9,186 nt of DNA from an uncultured Oscillospiraceae bacterium (GTDB lineage: Bacteria > Bacillota > Clostridia > Oscillospirales > Ruminococcaceae), in NCBI GenBank assembly GCA_910587135.1, contig CAJULF010000080.1, positions 1 through 9,186 on the forward strand. The letters are read 5' to 3'. Position 1 is the first letter of the stretch, and the number at the start of each line of letters is the position of its first letter. Under the pieces are notes generated by a model, which had not been told where the DNA came from, ran no database searches, and worked only from the letters and a program-made list of their open reading frames with translations. Both the position numbers and the translations under genes were made by a program. Below, one piece after another: positions 1 through 5,176 of this stretch.

Positions 1-22
1 TAACGGTCTAACTGAAACATTG

Positions 23-55
23 TCCCCTCTGTGCAATCGCGCAGGGGGGATTTTT
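23..55 (+). terminator. Rho-independent terminator of an upstream transcript
   Basis: Bases 23-34 pair with 39-50 as a continuous 12-bp stem with two G-U pairs and an AATC tetraloop, followed directly by TTTTT (51-55). This is a canonical intrinsic terminator for + strand transcription entering from before the window. What it terminates is not visible. The sequence just before the stem (ATTGTCCCC) is also present just before the terminator of the small RNA at 162-195, so the upstream transcript could be another small RNA of the same type. Confidence 0.8.
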
Positions 56-80
56 CATATTGAAAATTTGTCAAAGAACC

Positions 81-109
81 TTGACAAAAAGATTTGATTG
101 TGCTATAAT
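81..109 (+). promoter_or_regulatory. Consensus sigma-A promoter of the antitoxin RNA
   Basis: TTGACA (81-86) is followed by a 17-base spacer and TATAAT (104-109), both hexamers perfect, with an extended -10 TG at 101-102. The start of transcription should fall near 116. There is no Shine-Dalgarno or credible open reading frame between this promoter and the terminator at 162-195, so it serves a short non-coding RNA. A promoter this strong for an RNA this short fits an abundant, constitutive antisense regulator. Confidence 0.9.
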
Positions 110-125
110 AATATTGGAAATAGAA

Positions 126-155
126 AGTGCTAGTATTTGTTTCCATCGCGAACAC
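126..155 (+). repeat. Direct repeats DRa/DRb, antitoxin copy
   Basis: DRa is AGTGCTAGTA at 126-135, an exact copy of 283-292. DRb is CCATCGCGAACAC at 143-155, matching CCAACGCGATCAC at 299-311 with two differences. Order and spacing agree in both places (7 bases between repeats here, 6 in the toxin copy). Because the two regions are transcribed convergently, direct repeats in the DNA become complementary segments in the two RNAs. That is the known logic of the par DRa/DRb repeats. Confidence 0.8.
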
Positions 156-161
156 AAAATT

Positions 162-195
162 GTCCCCCGAGGGTAGGATCTCGGGGGACTTTTTT
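162..195. terminator. Shared, probably bidirectional terminator of the convergent RNAs
   Basis: Bases 162-171 and 180-189 form a perfect 10-bp stem with an 8-base loop (172-179). T190-T195 follows on the + strand, making a strong terminator for the antitoxin RNA. Read on the - strand, the same stem is followed by AATTTTGTG. This is a weaker U-rich tail, but enough to suggest that the toxin mRNA also ends here. A shared bidirectional terminator is a hallmark of par-type convergent loci. It places the same loop, in complementary form, at the 3' ends of both RNAs. Confidence 0.85.
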
Positions 196-212
196 AGATA
201 TGTGCTGTGCTG

Positions 213-302
213 TTACCGGTCGTTACCGTCAAGCCACTTGCGGATGATTTCAACGATCAGACCCGCTTCGACGGAGATAAGTAGTGCTAGTAAATACTCC
301 AA
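213..302 (-). CDS. Putative Fst-like type I toxin, 29-residue membrane peptide
   Basis: The peptide runs MEYLLALLISVEAG, LIVEIIRKW, LDGNDR, with a TTG start at 302-300 and TAA at 215-213. It has a short hydrophobic helix of about 20 residues and a charged, asparagine/aspartate-rich tail. Size and pattern match Fst/Ldr-family toxins: pAD1 Fst also begins MxxLxxL, has a central GLxxExI and ends in LDxxD. Those toxins are membrane-active and harmful when overproduced. The start is set by a 12-base Shine-Dalgarno ending 3 bases upstream, whose GGAGG core is 8 bases from TTG. Its promoter is at 348-376, giving a leader of about 40 nt, and transcription probably ends at the hairpin 162-189. The antitoxin RNA is complementary to codons 4-7 and to the start/Shine-Dalgarno region. 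The gene is too short for usual gene finders. The alternative is a conserved small membrane peptide with a different role. Confidence 0.8.
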   Translation of the reverse strand: MEYLLALLISVEAGLIVEIIRKWLDGNDR

Positions 303-311
303 CGCGATCAC
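283..311 (-). repeat. Direct repeats DRa'/DRb', toxin copy
   Basis: AGTGCTAGTA (283-292 on the + strand) lies over toxin codons 4-7. CCAACGCGATCAC (299-311) covers the TTG start and reaches into the Shine-Dalgarno. These are the target patches of the short RNA made from 116-195. Pairing there would occlude ribosome loading. The two mismatches in DRb are A/T changes at 302 and 308 relative to 146 and 152. Confidence 0.78.
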
Positions 312-317
312 CTCCTT
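306..317 (-). promoter_or_regulatory. Maximal-length Shine-Dalgarno of the toxin
   Basis: On the - strand the sequence is AAGGAGGTGATC, 12 bases fully complementary to the standard 3' tail of bacterial 16S rRNA. It decides the start: the TTG lies 8 bases after the GGAGG core. A CACTCC segment in the leader (- strand of about 331-336) could pair with GGAGGTG and partly hide the site. Leader sequestration of this kind is known for Fst mRNA. Here it is only inferred by eye. Confidence 0.85.
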
Positions 318-347
318 CCGTAAAACGTCCGGAGTGCCGGCTACTTT

Positions 348-376
348 ATTATACAATAAATCCGCGTGCTTGTCAA
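348..376 (-). promoter_or_regulatory. Consensus sigma-A promoter of the toxin mRNA
   Basis: On the - strand, TTGACA (376-371) is followed by a 17-base spacer and TATAAT (353-348), both hexamers perfect. Transcription should start near 341. The toxin mRNA would then be about 180 nt, ending at the hairpin 162-189. Both promoters of the locus are therefore perfect consensus, implying constitutive production of both RNAs with control after transcription. Confidence 0.88.
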
Positions 377-415
377 TGTATACCGAAAAATCTGATTTTC
401 TGCCGCCCCTTTTTC

Positions 416-439
416 AAAGCGTCAATGAAGCGCTTTTTT
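416..439 (+). terminator. Weak terminator-like hairpin between the toxin locus and lysC
   Basis: AAAGCG (416-421) pairs with CGCTTT (431-436) around a 9-base loop, and the T-run extends to 439. It would act on + strand readthrough and so insulate the aspartate kinase promoter at 451-479 from the antitoxin RNA promoter. The stem is short, so termination may be inefficient. Confidence 0.45.
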
Positions 440-450
440 AAGTAAACCTA

Positions 451-479
451 TTGCATTTTTATTCGTTTTATAGTATAAT
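451..479 (+). promoter_or_regulatory. Promoter of aspartate kinase
   Basis: TTGCAT (451-456), a 17-base spacer and TATAAT (474-479) fit a sigma-A promoter with a perfect -10. The start near 486 leaves a leader of about 28 nt. This is too short for a lysine riboswitch or T-box, so neither attenuation mechanism is visible for this gene. Confidence 0.75.
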
Positions 480-513
480 ATAAATATATATGCTTAAAGG
501 AAGGATCATTTTT

Positions 514-1836
514 ATGAGCAAAGTAGTTAAATTCGGCGGAAGCTCTCTCGCCGACGCAAAGCAGTTTAAAAAGGTTGCTGATATTATAAAAGCTGATGAG
601 GAAAGATGTTATGTTATTCCGTCAGCCCCCGGAAAACGCTTCGGTGACGATACAAAGGTTACGGATATGCTTTACCACTGCTATGACGAGGTCGTGGGCG
701 GGGCGGATTTCGCGAAATCCTTTGCGCCTGTAAGAGAACGTTTCAACGGAATAATAAGCGAGCTTGGCATAGATTTGTCGCTTGAGGACGAATTTGTAAA
801 AATAGGGCGGAATTTTGCCTCCAGCGCAGGACGGGACTATGCCGCAAGCCGCGGAGAATATCTTAACGGAATCATTCTCGCGAAATATCTCGGCTATACC
901 TTTGTTGACGCGGCCAAGGGCATTTTCTTTGACAACAAGGGCAATTTCGACGGAGATATCACAAACGCCTGTCTTGGGGCAATTCTTGACCGGACTCCCC
1001 GTGCCGTTATCCCGGGGTTTTACGGAGCTATGCCCGACGGCAGCATAAAAACGTTTTCGCGCGGCGGAAGCGACTTTACCGGCTCGGTTGTCGCAAAGGC
1101 GGTAAAAGCGTCGCTTTATGAGAACTGGACGGACGTAAGCGGTTTTCTGGTAGCCGACCCGAGAATAGTCGCAAATCCCGAGGTAATAAGCGTTATAACC
1201 TACTCGGAGCTGCGCGAGCTGTCCTATATGGGCGCGGGTGTGCTGCATGAGGACGCTATTTTTCCCGTAAGAAGCGCGAATATCCCCATCAATATCAAGA
1301 ACACCAATTCCCCTAAGGACGCGGGAACGCTGATAGTTCCCACAGGCACAGAGCCGCCATCAAAATATCTTATAACGGGTATCGCGGGCAAAAAGGACTT
1401 TTCCGTCATATCTATCGAAAAGGACAGAATGAACTCCCACAAGGGATTCATGCGCCGCCTTTTGCAGGTGCTTGAAAATCACGGAATATTCCCCGAGCAT
1501 ATGCCCACAGGAATAGACACCGTGAGCGTTGTGGTAAACTCCCACGAGCTGGATCACCAGCGCGAAAAGCTTGAGGAAAGGCTTGTCGAGGTGGTAAAGC
1601 CCGATCATTTCGAGATCATCGACGGACTTGCGCTGATAGCTATCGTAGGACGCGGAATGCGCTCCGCAAAGGGTACGGCAACAAGAGTTTTCGCGGCGCT
1701 CTCCCACGCGGATATAAATATCCGAATGATAGATCAGGGTTCCAGCGAGCTGAACATCATCGTCGGTATAAACGAGGGTGATTTTGAAAAGGCTATCGGG
1801 GTACTGTACGATATGTTTATGCTCAGTGAGCAGTAA
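514..1836 (+). CDS. lysC: Aspartate kinase with two ACT domains
   Basis: The enzyme phosphorylates L-aspartate with ATP (EC 2.7.2.4), the committed step to lysine, threonine, methionine and, in many Bacillota, diaminopimelate for the cell wall. It is cytoplasmic. From the start used, it has 440 residues. KFGGSS (6-11) is the kinase signature, SAPGKRF (37-43) is typical of clostridial enzymes, SRGGSD (182-187) matches the nucleotide/aspartate site, and WTDV (205-208) belongs to the amino-acid kinase fold. Two ACT domains follow (about 297-365 and 372-440) and probably sense lysine and/or threonine. I start at ATG 514 because AAGGAAGG (497-504) is well placed for it. An in-frame ATG at 490 would overlap the leader and has no ribosome site. 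The gene appears to be transcribed alone. Which end product inhibits it cannot be read from the sequence. Confidence 0.95.
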   Translation: MSKVVKFGGSSLADAKQFKKVADIIKADEERCYVIPSAPGKRFGDDTKVTDMLYHCYDEVVGGADFAKSFAPVRERFNGIISELGIDLSLEDEFVKIGRNFASSAGRDYAASRGEYLNGIILAKYLGYTFVDAAKGIFFDNKGNFDGDITNACLGAILDRTPRAVIPGFYGAMPDGSIKTFSRGGSDFTGSVVAKAVKASLYENWTDVSGFLVADPRIVANPEVISVITYSELRELSYMGAGVLHEDAIFPVRSANIPINIKNTNSPKDAGTLIVPTGTEPPSKYLITGIAGKKDFSVISIEKDRMNSHKGFMRRLLQVLENHGIFPEHMPTGIDTVSVVVNSHELDHQREKLEERLVEVVKPDHFEIIDGLALIAIVGRGMRSAKGTATRVFAALSHADINIRMIDQGSSELNIIVGINEGDFEKAIGVLYDMFMLSEQ

Positions 1837-1864
1837 TTTTTGAAATGTTCCTTAAAAAATAACA

Positions 1865-1898
1865 GGCGGCTTTACGCGGAGGCTGCTGCCCGCTTTTT
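1865..1898 (+). terminator. Possible terminator after lysC
   Basis: GGCGGC (1865-1870) can pair with GCTGCC (1885-1890), or GCGG (1866-1869) with CCGC (1890-1893). TTTTT follows at 1894-1898. It lies 28 bases after the lysC stop. The two foldings compete and neither stem is long, so this is a plausible but imperfect intrinsic terminator. Confidence 0.45.
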
Positions 1899-1993
1899 AT
1901 AAGGTAACAAAATCCCCATGCGCCTCTAATGTGAAACTTGACGCTTTCAAAAACATCTGCAATCCAAAACCTCACAAAAATTAAGAGATCAAA
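1899..1993. other. Gene-free stretch between lysC and the thyA leader repeat
   Basis: I see no gene, RNA gene or convincing promoter here. TTGACG at 1938-1943 has no -10 box at proper spacing. The stretch CATGCGCCTCTAATGTG (1918-1934) resembles the 3' end of the family 2 repeats (CATGCGCCGACATTGTG). It may be a decayed remnant, but the match is short. The promoter for thyA is not identified. Confidence 0.35.
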
Positions 1994-2148
1994 GGCGCTG
2001 AAAGCATATGTAAACTGTACGCCCGCGTATGAGTTTTCCGCAAGCCTCCTGATTGTCAACACGGAGCGAAGCGGAGAGTTGACAGTCAGGAGAGCTAACA
2101 CGAACGCTTTGCGTTCGTGCGGTGCGGAAAATTCTTTTAAATAAGGAG
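1994..2148 (+). repeat. Family 1 structured repeat, copy 1, forming the thyA leader
   Basis: The 155 bases match 5460-5614 at about 146 positions with no indels. An outer stem, 2031-2042 with 2123-2134 (12 bp, one G-U), encloses two arms. Arm 1 is 2043-2060 with 2078-2096, 18 bp with one bulged base and a 17-base loop containing GGAGCGAAGCGGAG. Arm 2 is CACGAACGC (2099-2107) with GCGTTCGTG (2111-2119) and loop TTT. There are no unpaired bases between outer stem and arm 1, and two between the arms: a compact three-way junction. The conserved block ends at AAGGAG (2143-2148), the Shine-Dalgarno of thyA, so the repeat supplies the ribosome site. It could be a small mobile element (MITE-like) or a conserved RNA leader. 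The sequence alone does not decide. Confidence 0.88.
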
Positions 2149-2154
2149 CTTTGT

Positions 2155-2982
2155 ATGAGCATTGCAGACGAGATTTTTATTCGGAATTGTCGGGATATTC
2201 TTGAAAACGGAGTATCCGACGAGGAATTTGAAGTAAGACCGCACTGGGAGGACGGAACACCCGCCCACACGATAAAAAAATTCGGTATCGTGAACCGCTA
2301 CGACCTGACGGAAGAATTTCCGATAATGACGCTGCGCCGTGTATACTACCGTTCCGCGATAGACGAGATCCTCTGGATCTATCAGAAAAAGTCAAACCGT
2401 GTGGCTGACCTCTCTACGCATATCTGGGATGAATGGGCGGACGAAAACGGAACAATAGGCAAGGCTTACGGATATCAGCTCGGGATAAAGCACAAGTACC
2501 CCGAAGGGGAATTCGATCAGGTCGACAAGGCGCTGTACGATCTGAAAAACAACCCCGCGTCAAGGCGTATCCTTATTAATATGTATAATCATGCCGATCT
2601 CAACGAAATGCAGCTCGCGCCATGTGCCTACTCAATGACGTTAAATGTGAGCAGGGGCAGGCTGAACGCGATTCTTAACCAGCGCTCACAGGATATGCTG
2701 ATGGCGAACAACTGGAATGTGTGTATGTATGCCGCGCTGCTTATCATGTTTGCCAAAGCGAGCGGGCTTGAAGCGGGAGAGCTTGTTCATGTGATAGCGG
2801 ACGCGCATATCTACGACCGCCATATCGACACGGTAAAGCGTCTGATAGAAAAGAAACCTCTGCCCGCGCCCGAAATGAGGGTGGATGATATAACGGATTT
2901 CTATAAGTTTACCCGTTACAGCTTTACCGCGGAAAATTATCAATACCATGAGTTTAACGAGGTCATACCCGTCGCTATCTGA
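2155..2982 (+). CDS. thyA: Thymidylate synthase ThyA
   Basis: The enzyme methylates dUMP to dTMP using methylenetetrahydrofolate (EC 2.1.1.45), supplying thymidine for DNA. From the start used, it has 275 residues, normal for the family. Cys157 in APCAYS is the catalytic nucleophile. Arg137-Arg138 and QRS (176-178) bind the phosphate. Asn188 and the DAHIY segment (His218, Tyr220) bind the base and sugar. The C-terminus PVAI matches the family's PVAV end. Retention of the Asn that reads uracil argues for dUMP rather than dCMP. Residue 158 is Ala where E. coli has His147 (PCH). The start is ATG 2155, six bases after AAGGAG. An in-frame ATG at 2122 lies inside the repeat and has no ribosome site. 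No dihydrofolate reductase gene follows, although many thyA loci have one. The NYN gene begins 36 bases later. Confidence 0.95.
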   Translation: MSIADEIFIRNCRDILENGVSDEEFEVRPHWEDGTPAHTIKKFGIVNRYDLTEEFPIMTLRRVYYRSAIDEILWIYQKKSNRVADLSTHIWDEWADENGTIGKAYGYQLGIKHKYPEGEFDQVDKALYDLKNNPASRRILINMYNHADLNEMQLAPCAYSMTLNVSRGRLNAILNQRSQDMLMANNWNVCMYAALLIMFAKASGLEAGELVHVIADAHIYDRHIDTVKRLIEKKPLPAPEMRVDDITDFYKFTRYSFTAENYQYHEFNEVIPVAI

Positions 2983-3018
2983 GCGTCGCGTTCGCTGACC
3001 GAAAGGAAAGAATCAACA

Positions 3019-5142
3019 ATGTCACAAGAAAAAAGACTGGCGCTGCTTATCGACAGCGATAACGTATCGCCCAAATATATCTCGTTTATATTACAGGAAA
3101 CGCAGAAATACGGCACCGCGACCTACAAGAGGGTCTACGGAGACCTGGAGAGCGGCAGCGGAAGCGCCTGGCACTATCCTGCAATAAACAATTCGCTGCT
3201 GCCTGTGCATCAGAGCAGCTATATAGCGGGTAAAAACGCGACGGATTTTTCCATTACCATTGACGCAATGGATATCCTTTACAGCGGCACAGTCGACGGC
3301 TTTGTGCTGGTAACAAGCGACAGTGATTTCACGCGGCTCGCCATAAGGCTGAGAGAAGCGGGAATGCTGGTTGTGGGCATAGGCGAGGTCAAAACGCCGC
3401 GCGCGTTTACCTCAAGCTGCCACTATTTCAGTTATCTCGACCAGGTTTGCGCCAACGAGGGAATGGCAGATGAAAAAACTATCCGCAAGGCTACGCTGGA
3501 TTTCGTGACCGCCAACAACGACGGTCATCTCGACTTGGCAAAGATATTCGCGGTGCTGACCTCGCGCTTTGGAAATATCAATTTTGACGAGATGGGATAT
3601 AAGCGCTTTTCTGGATTTATCGACAGCTTCTCCGAGCTGCGCCGCAGCAATACCTTTGTCGCGCTTAAGCAGAAAAAACAGCCCAAGCCCGCAGTGAAAA
3701 GTGCAAAGCCTCCCACGATGCAGGAGCTTTCAGCCGCGGTAGGGGAATTTTTTGAGAAGCAGGGAGTTCAGACCGACAATATGATGAAGCTGGAGGGGTA
3801 TCTTACTCAGACCTTCGGCAAGCTTGATTTCTCGAAATACGGCTCGGGCTCTAAAAGATTTGCTAAATTTATAGATAATCTGTCGGGATATACACGCAGC
3901 GGCACTACAGTATCGCCTGTTTCAGCGGGAACAGACAACGCGGAAGCGTTCAGAACGGAAGCCGTAACGTTTTTAAGCACCTGTCGTTTCGGAGCGAACT
4001 CCGAAGCGCTCAACACCCACCTTTCCGGCAAGCTTGGCAGGGATTATCTAAAGAACGCGGGCTTTGAGGATCTGGATTCCGCAATAATGTCAATATCGGG
4101 TATAGAACGCGGCGAGAATAATATCTTTACGCTCTCGACCGCCGAAAAGTCCCATGAAAACGTTGAAACCGTTACACTTTCCGCAATGACCGAAGCGGTT
4201 CTGCGCTACGCGCGCGATTGTATGCCCGACGGCGGAAATATCGGGCAGCTCAACAACGCGCTTATCGGTCGCTTCGGAAAGAACTACTGCACGGAGCTGG
4301 GATTTCAGGATTTCAAGAGTATGCTGGATTCCATTACCGATATAAGGGTCAGAAAAAATTACGTCTATCTCACCGACGCGAAATATGCGGAGATGGTGGA
4401 CGCCATGCGCGCCGACACTGACGAAAAACAGCCCGAAAAGCCGCAGCAGACCGCGGCGGCTGAAAAGACCGTGGTTAAGCAGAGCGTAAAGATTGAAACC
4501 GAAACGGAGCAAAAGCCGGATGAGCAGGCGGCGGATAAGCAGACGGAGGAAACACCCGTAAAGAGAACCCCCAACCCGCGCGGCAGGAGAAAGCGTCTTA
4601 ACCGCGAGCCCGCTTCGTCCGAAAAGACAGCGGAGCTGAAAGCGGATACTGATAAAAAGCCCGACGATGTGAAGGAAGCTCCCGCGCAGGCTAAGGAGAG
4701 CAGGGCTCCCGAAGCGGCTCAGAAGGCGGAGATAAACGCGGTGCGGCGGGATATTCTGGAATTTGCCGCAGCAAACAAAAACGGCTCTCTCGCACAGCTT
4801 GGAAACGTACTTTCGCAGAAATACGGAAAGGGCTATCTTAAGGAGCTGGGTCACAGCTCCATAAAGAAGCTGCTTTCGGGTATGCCGGGAATTGCCGTTA
4901 AGGGCAGCAATATCGGCATAAGCGAGGATTTTGCCGCGAGAACGGCTGAAATAGAGAGCTTTGTAAACGAGTTTGCAAGAGGAGAGGGCAGCCACAGTAT
5001 CCGCGCTTTGGGTATAAGGCTCAGAGAGCACTTTGAGGGCTTCAGCTACGCGGATTACGGTTTTGAGAAATTCACCGATTTCATTAACGCGATAGACGGC
5101 GTAAAGGCGGACAGATATCATATCAGTCCTGTAGAAGAATAA
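3019..5142 (+). CDS. NYN-domain putative nuclease with six OST-HTH/LOTUS modules
   Basis: It has 707 residues. The N-terminal NYN (PIN-like, LabA-type) domain spans about 5-141. It carries the acidic set LIDSDN (Asp12, Asp14), NATD (Asp76), Asp82/Asp85 and TSDSDF (Asp101, Asp103), expected to bind metal for RNA cleavage. I then read six repeated winged-helix OST-HTH/LOTUS-like modules at about 152-217, 233-300, 309-372, 388-452, 571-635 and 642-705. Each has an N-terminal helix, an L..(L/H)..(K/R)(F/Y)G step, a GF/GY/GS..F/I helix and a strand-rich end. A Lys/Glu/Pro/Ala-rich linker (453-570) with a basic cluster RGRRKRLNR (521-529) separates modules 4 and 5. OST-HTH domains are known RNA binders, some with G-quadruplex preference. 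Bacterial NYN proteins usually carry one or two. The likely role is RNA processing or decay in the cytoplasm; the substrate is unknown. AAAGGAAA (3002-3009) precedes ATG 3019. Confidence 0.85.
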   Translation: MSQEKRLALLIDSDNVSPKYISFILQETQKYGTATYKRVYGDLESGSGSAWHYPAINNSLLPVHQSSYIAGKNATDFSITIDAMDILYSGTVDGFVLVTSDSDFTRLAIRLREAGMLVVGIGEVKTPRAFTSSCHYFSYLDQVCANEGMADEKTIRKATLDFVTANNDGHLDLAKIFAVLTSRFGNINFDEMGYKRFSGFIDSFSELRRSNTFVALKQKKQPKPAVKSAKPPTMQELSAAVGEFFEKQGVQTDNMMKLEGYLTQTFGKLDFSKYGSGSKRFAKFIDNLSGYTRSGTTVSPVSAGTDNAEAFRTEAVTFLSTCRFGANSEALNTHLSGKLGRDYLKNAGFEDLDSAIMSISGIERGENNIFTLSTAEKSHENVETVTLSAMTEAVLRYARDCMPDGGNIGQLNNALIGRFGKNYCTELGFQDFKSMLDSITDIRVRKNYVYLTDAKYAEMVDAMRADTDEKQPEKPQQTAAAEKTVVKQSVKIETETEQKPDEQAADKQTEETPVKRTPNPRGRRKRLNREPASSEKTAELKADTDKKPDDVKEAPAQAKESRAPEAAQKAEINAVRRDILEFAAANKNGSLAQLGNVLSQKYGKGYLKELGHSSIKKLLSGMPGIAVKGSNIGISEDFAARTAEIESFVNEFARGEGSHSIRALGIRLREHFEGFSYADYGFEKFTDFINAIDGVKADRYHISPVEE

Positions 5143-5149
5143 TGTTTTG

Positions 5150-5169
5150 GAAGTGCCTTAGGGCACTTC
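5150..5169 (+). terminator. Hairpin after the NYN gene, without a U-tract
   Basis: GAAGTGCC (5150-5157) pairs perfectly with GGCACTTC (5162-5169) around TTAG, 7 bases after the stop codon. No T-run follows, so it is not a standard intrinsic terminator. It may stabilise the mRNA 3' end, or be the left flank of the family 2 repeat. A related hairpin, sharing GAAGTGCCTTAGG, occurs at 5364-5382 on the other side of that repeat. Confidence 0.5.
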
Positions 5170-5176
5170 TGCAGCC

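Larger units (their letters stand above)
116..195 (+). ncRNA. Putative type I antitoxin RNA (RNA II-like), about 80 nt
   Basis: The limits are inferred from the promoter at 81-109 and the terminator T-run at 190-195. Near the 5' end, 115-120 (TGGAAA) pairs perfectly with 140-145 (TTTCCA), giving a hairpin whose loop presents AGTGCTAGTA (126-135). The same ten bases recur at 283-292, inside the toxin coding region, which is transcribed in the opposite direction, so the two RNAs are exactly complementary there. A second patch, 143-155, matches 299-311 at 11 of 13 positions and covers the toxin start. The 3' ends of both RNAs also share the terminator stem and loop. This layout matches RNA II of the Fst/par system of plasmid pAD1. 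The likely role is to bind the toxin mRNA and block its translation. No expression data are available here. Confidence 0.75.

Noticed and set aside
127..441. Open frame of 104 codons on the + strand
   Set aside because: It runs through the antitoxin RNA, its terminator and the antisense of the toxin, has no Shine-Dalgarno and encodes no recognisable protein.
486..513. Lysine riboswitch or T-box before aspartate kinase
   Set aside because: The leader from the recognised promoter is only about 28 nt and has no structured element of that size.
622..1248. 208-codon open frame antisense to lysC
   Set aside because: The + strand frame carries clear aspartate kinase motifs throughout. The antisense frame has no motif and no ribosome site.
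1938..1966. TTGACG box as a thyA promoter
   Set aside because: The hexamer at 17-base spacing is AATCCA, which is not a usable -10 box.
2079..2101. TTGACA inside family 1 as a promoter -35 box
   Set aside because: It is one strand of the arm-1 stem, and no TATAAT-like box follows at 16-18 bases in either copy.
1994..2148. CRISPR array or tRNA-like element
   Set aside because: The palindromic arms are not regularly spaced short repeats with unique spacers. The two-arm junction lacks an anticodon arm, T-loop consensus or acceptor CCA.
4090..5121. 343-codon open frame on the - strand opposite the NYN gene
   Set aside because: It lies wholly antisense to a well-supported gene, has low-complexity Arg/Leu-rich composition typical of a GC-skewed shadow frame, and shows no family motifs.
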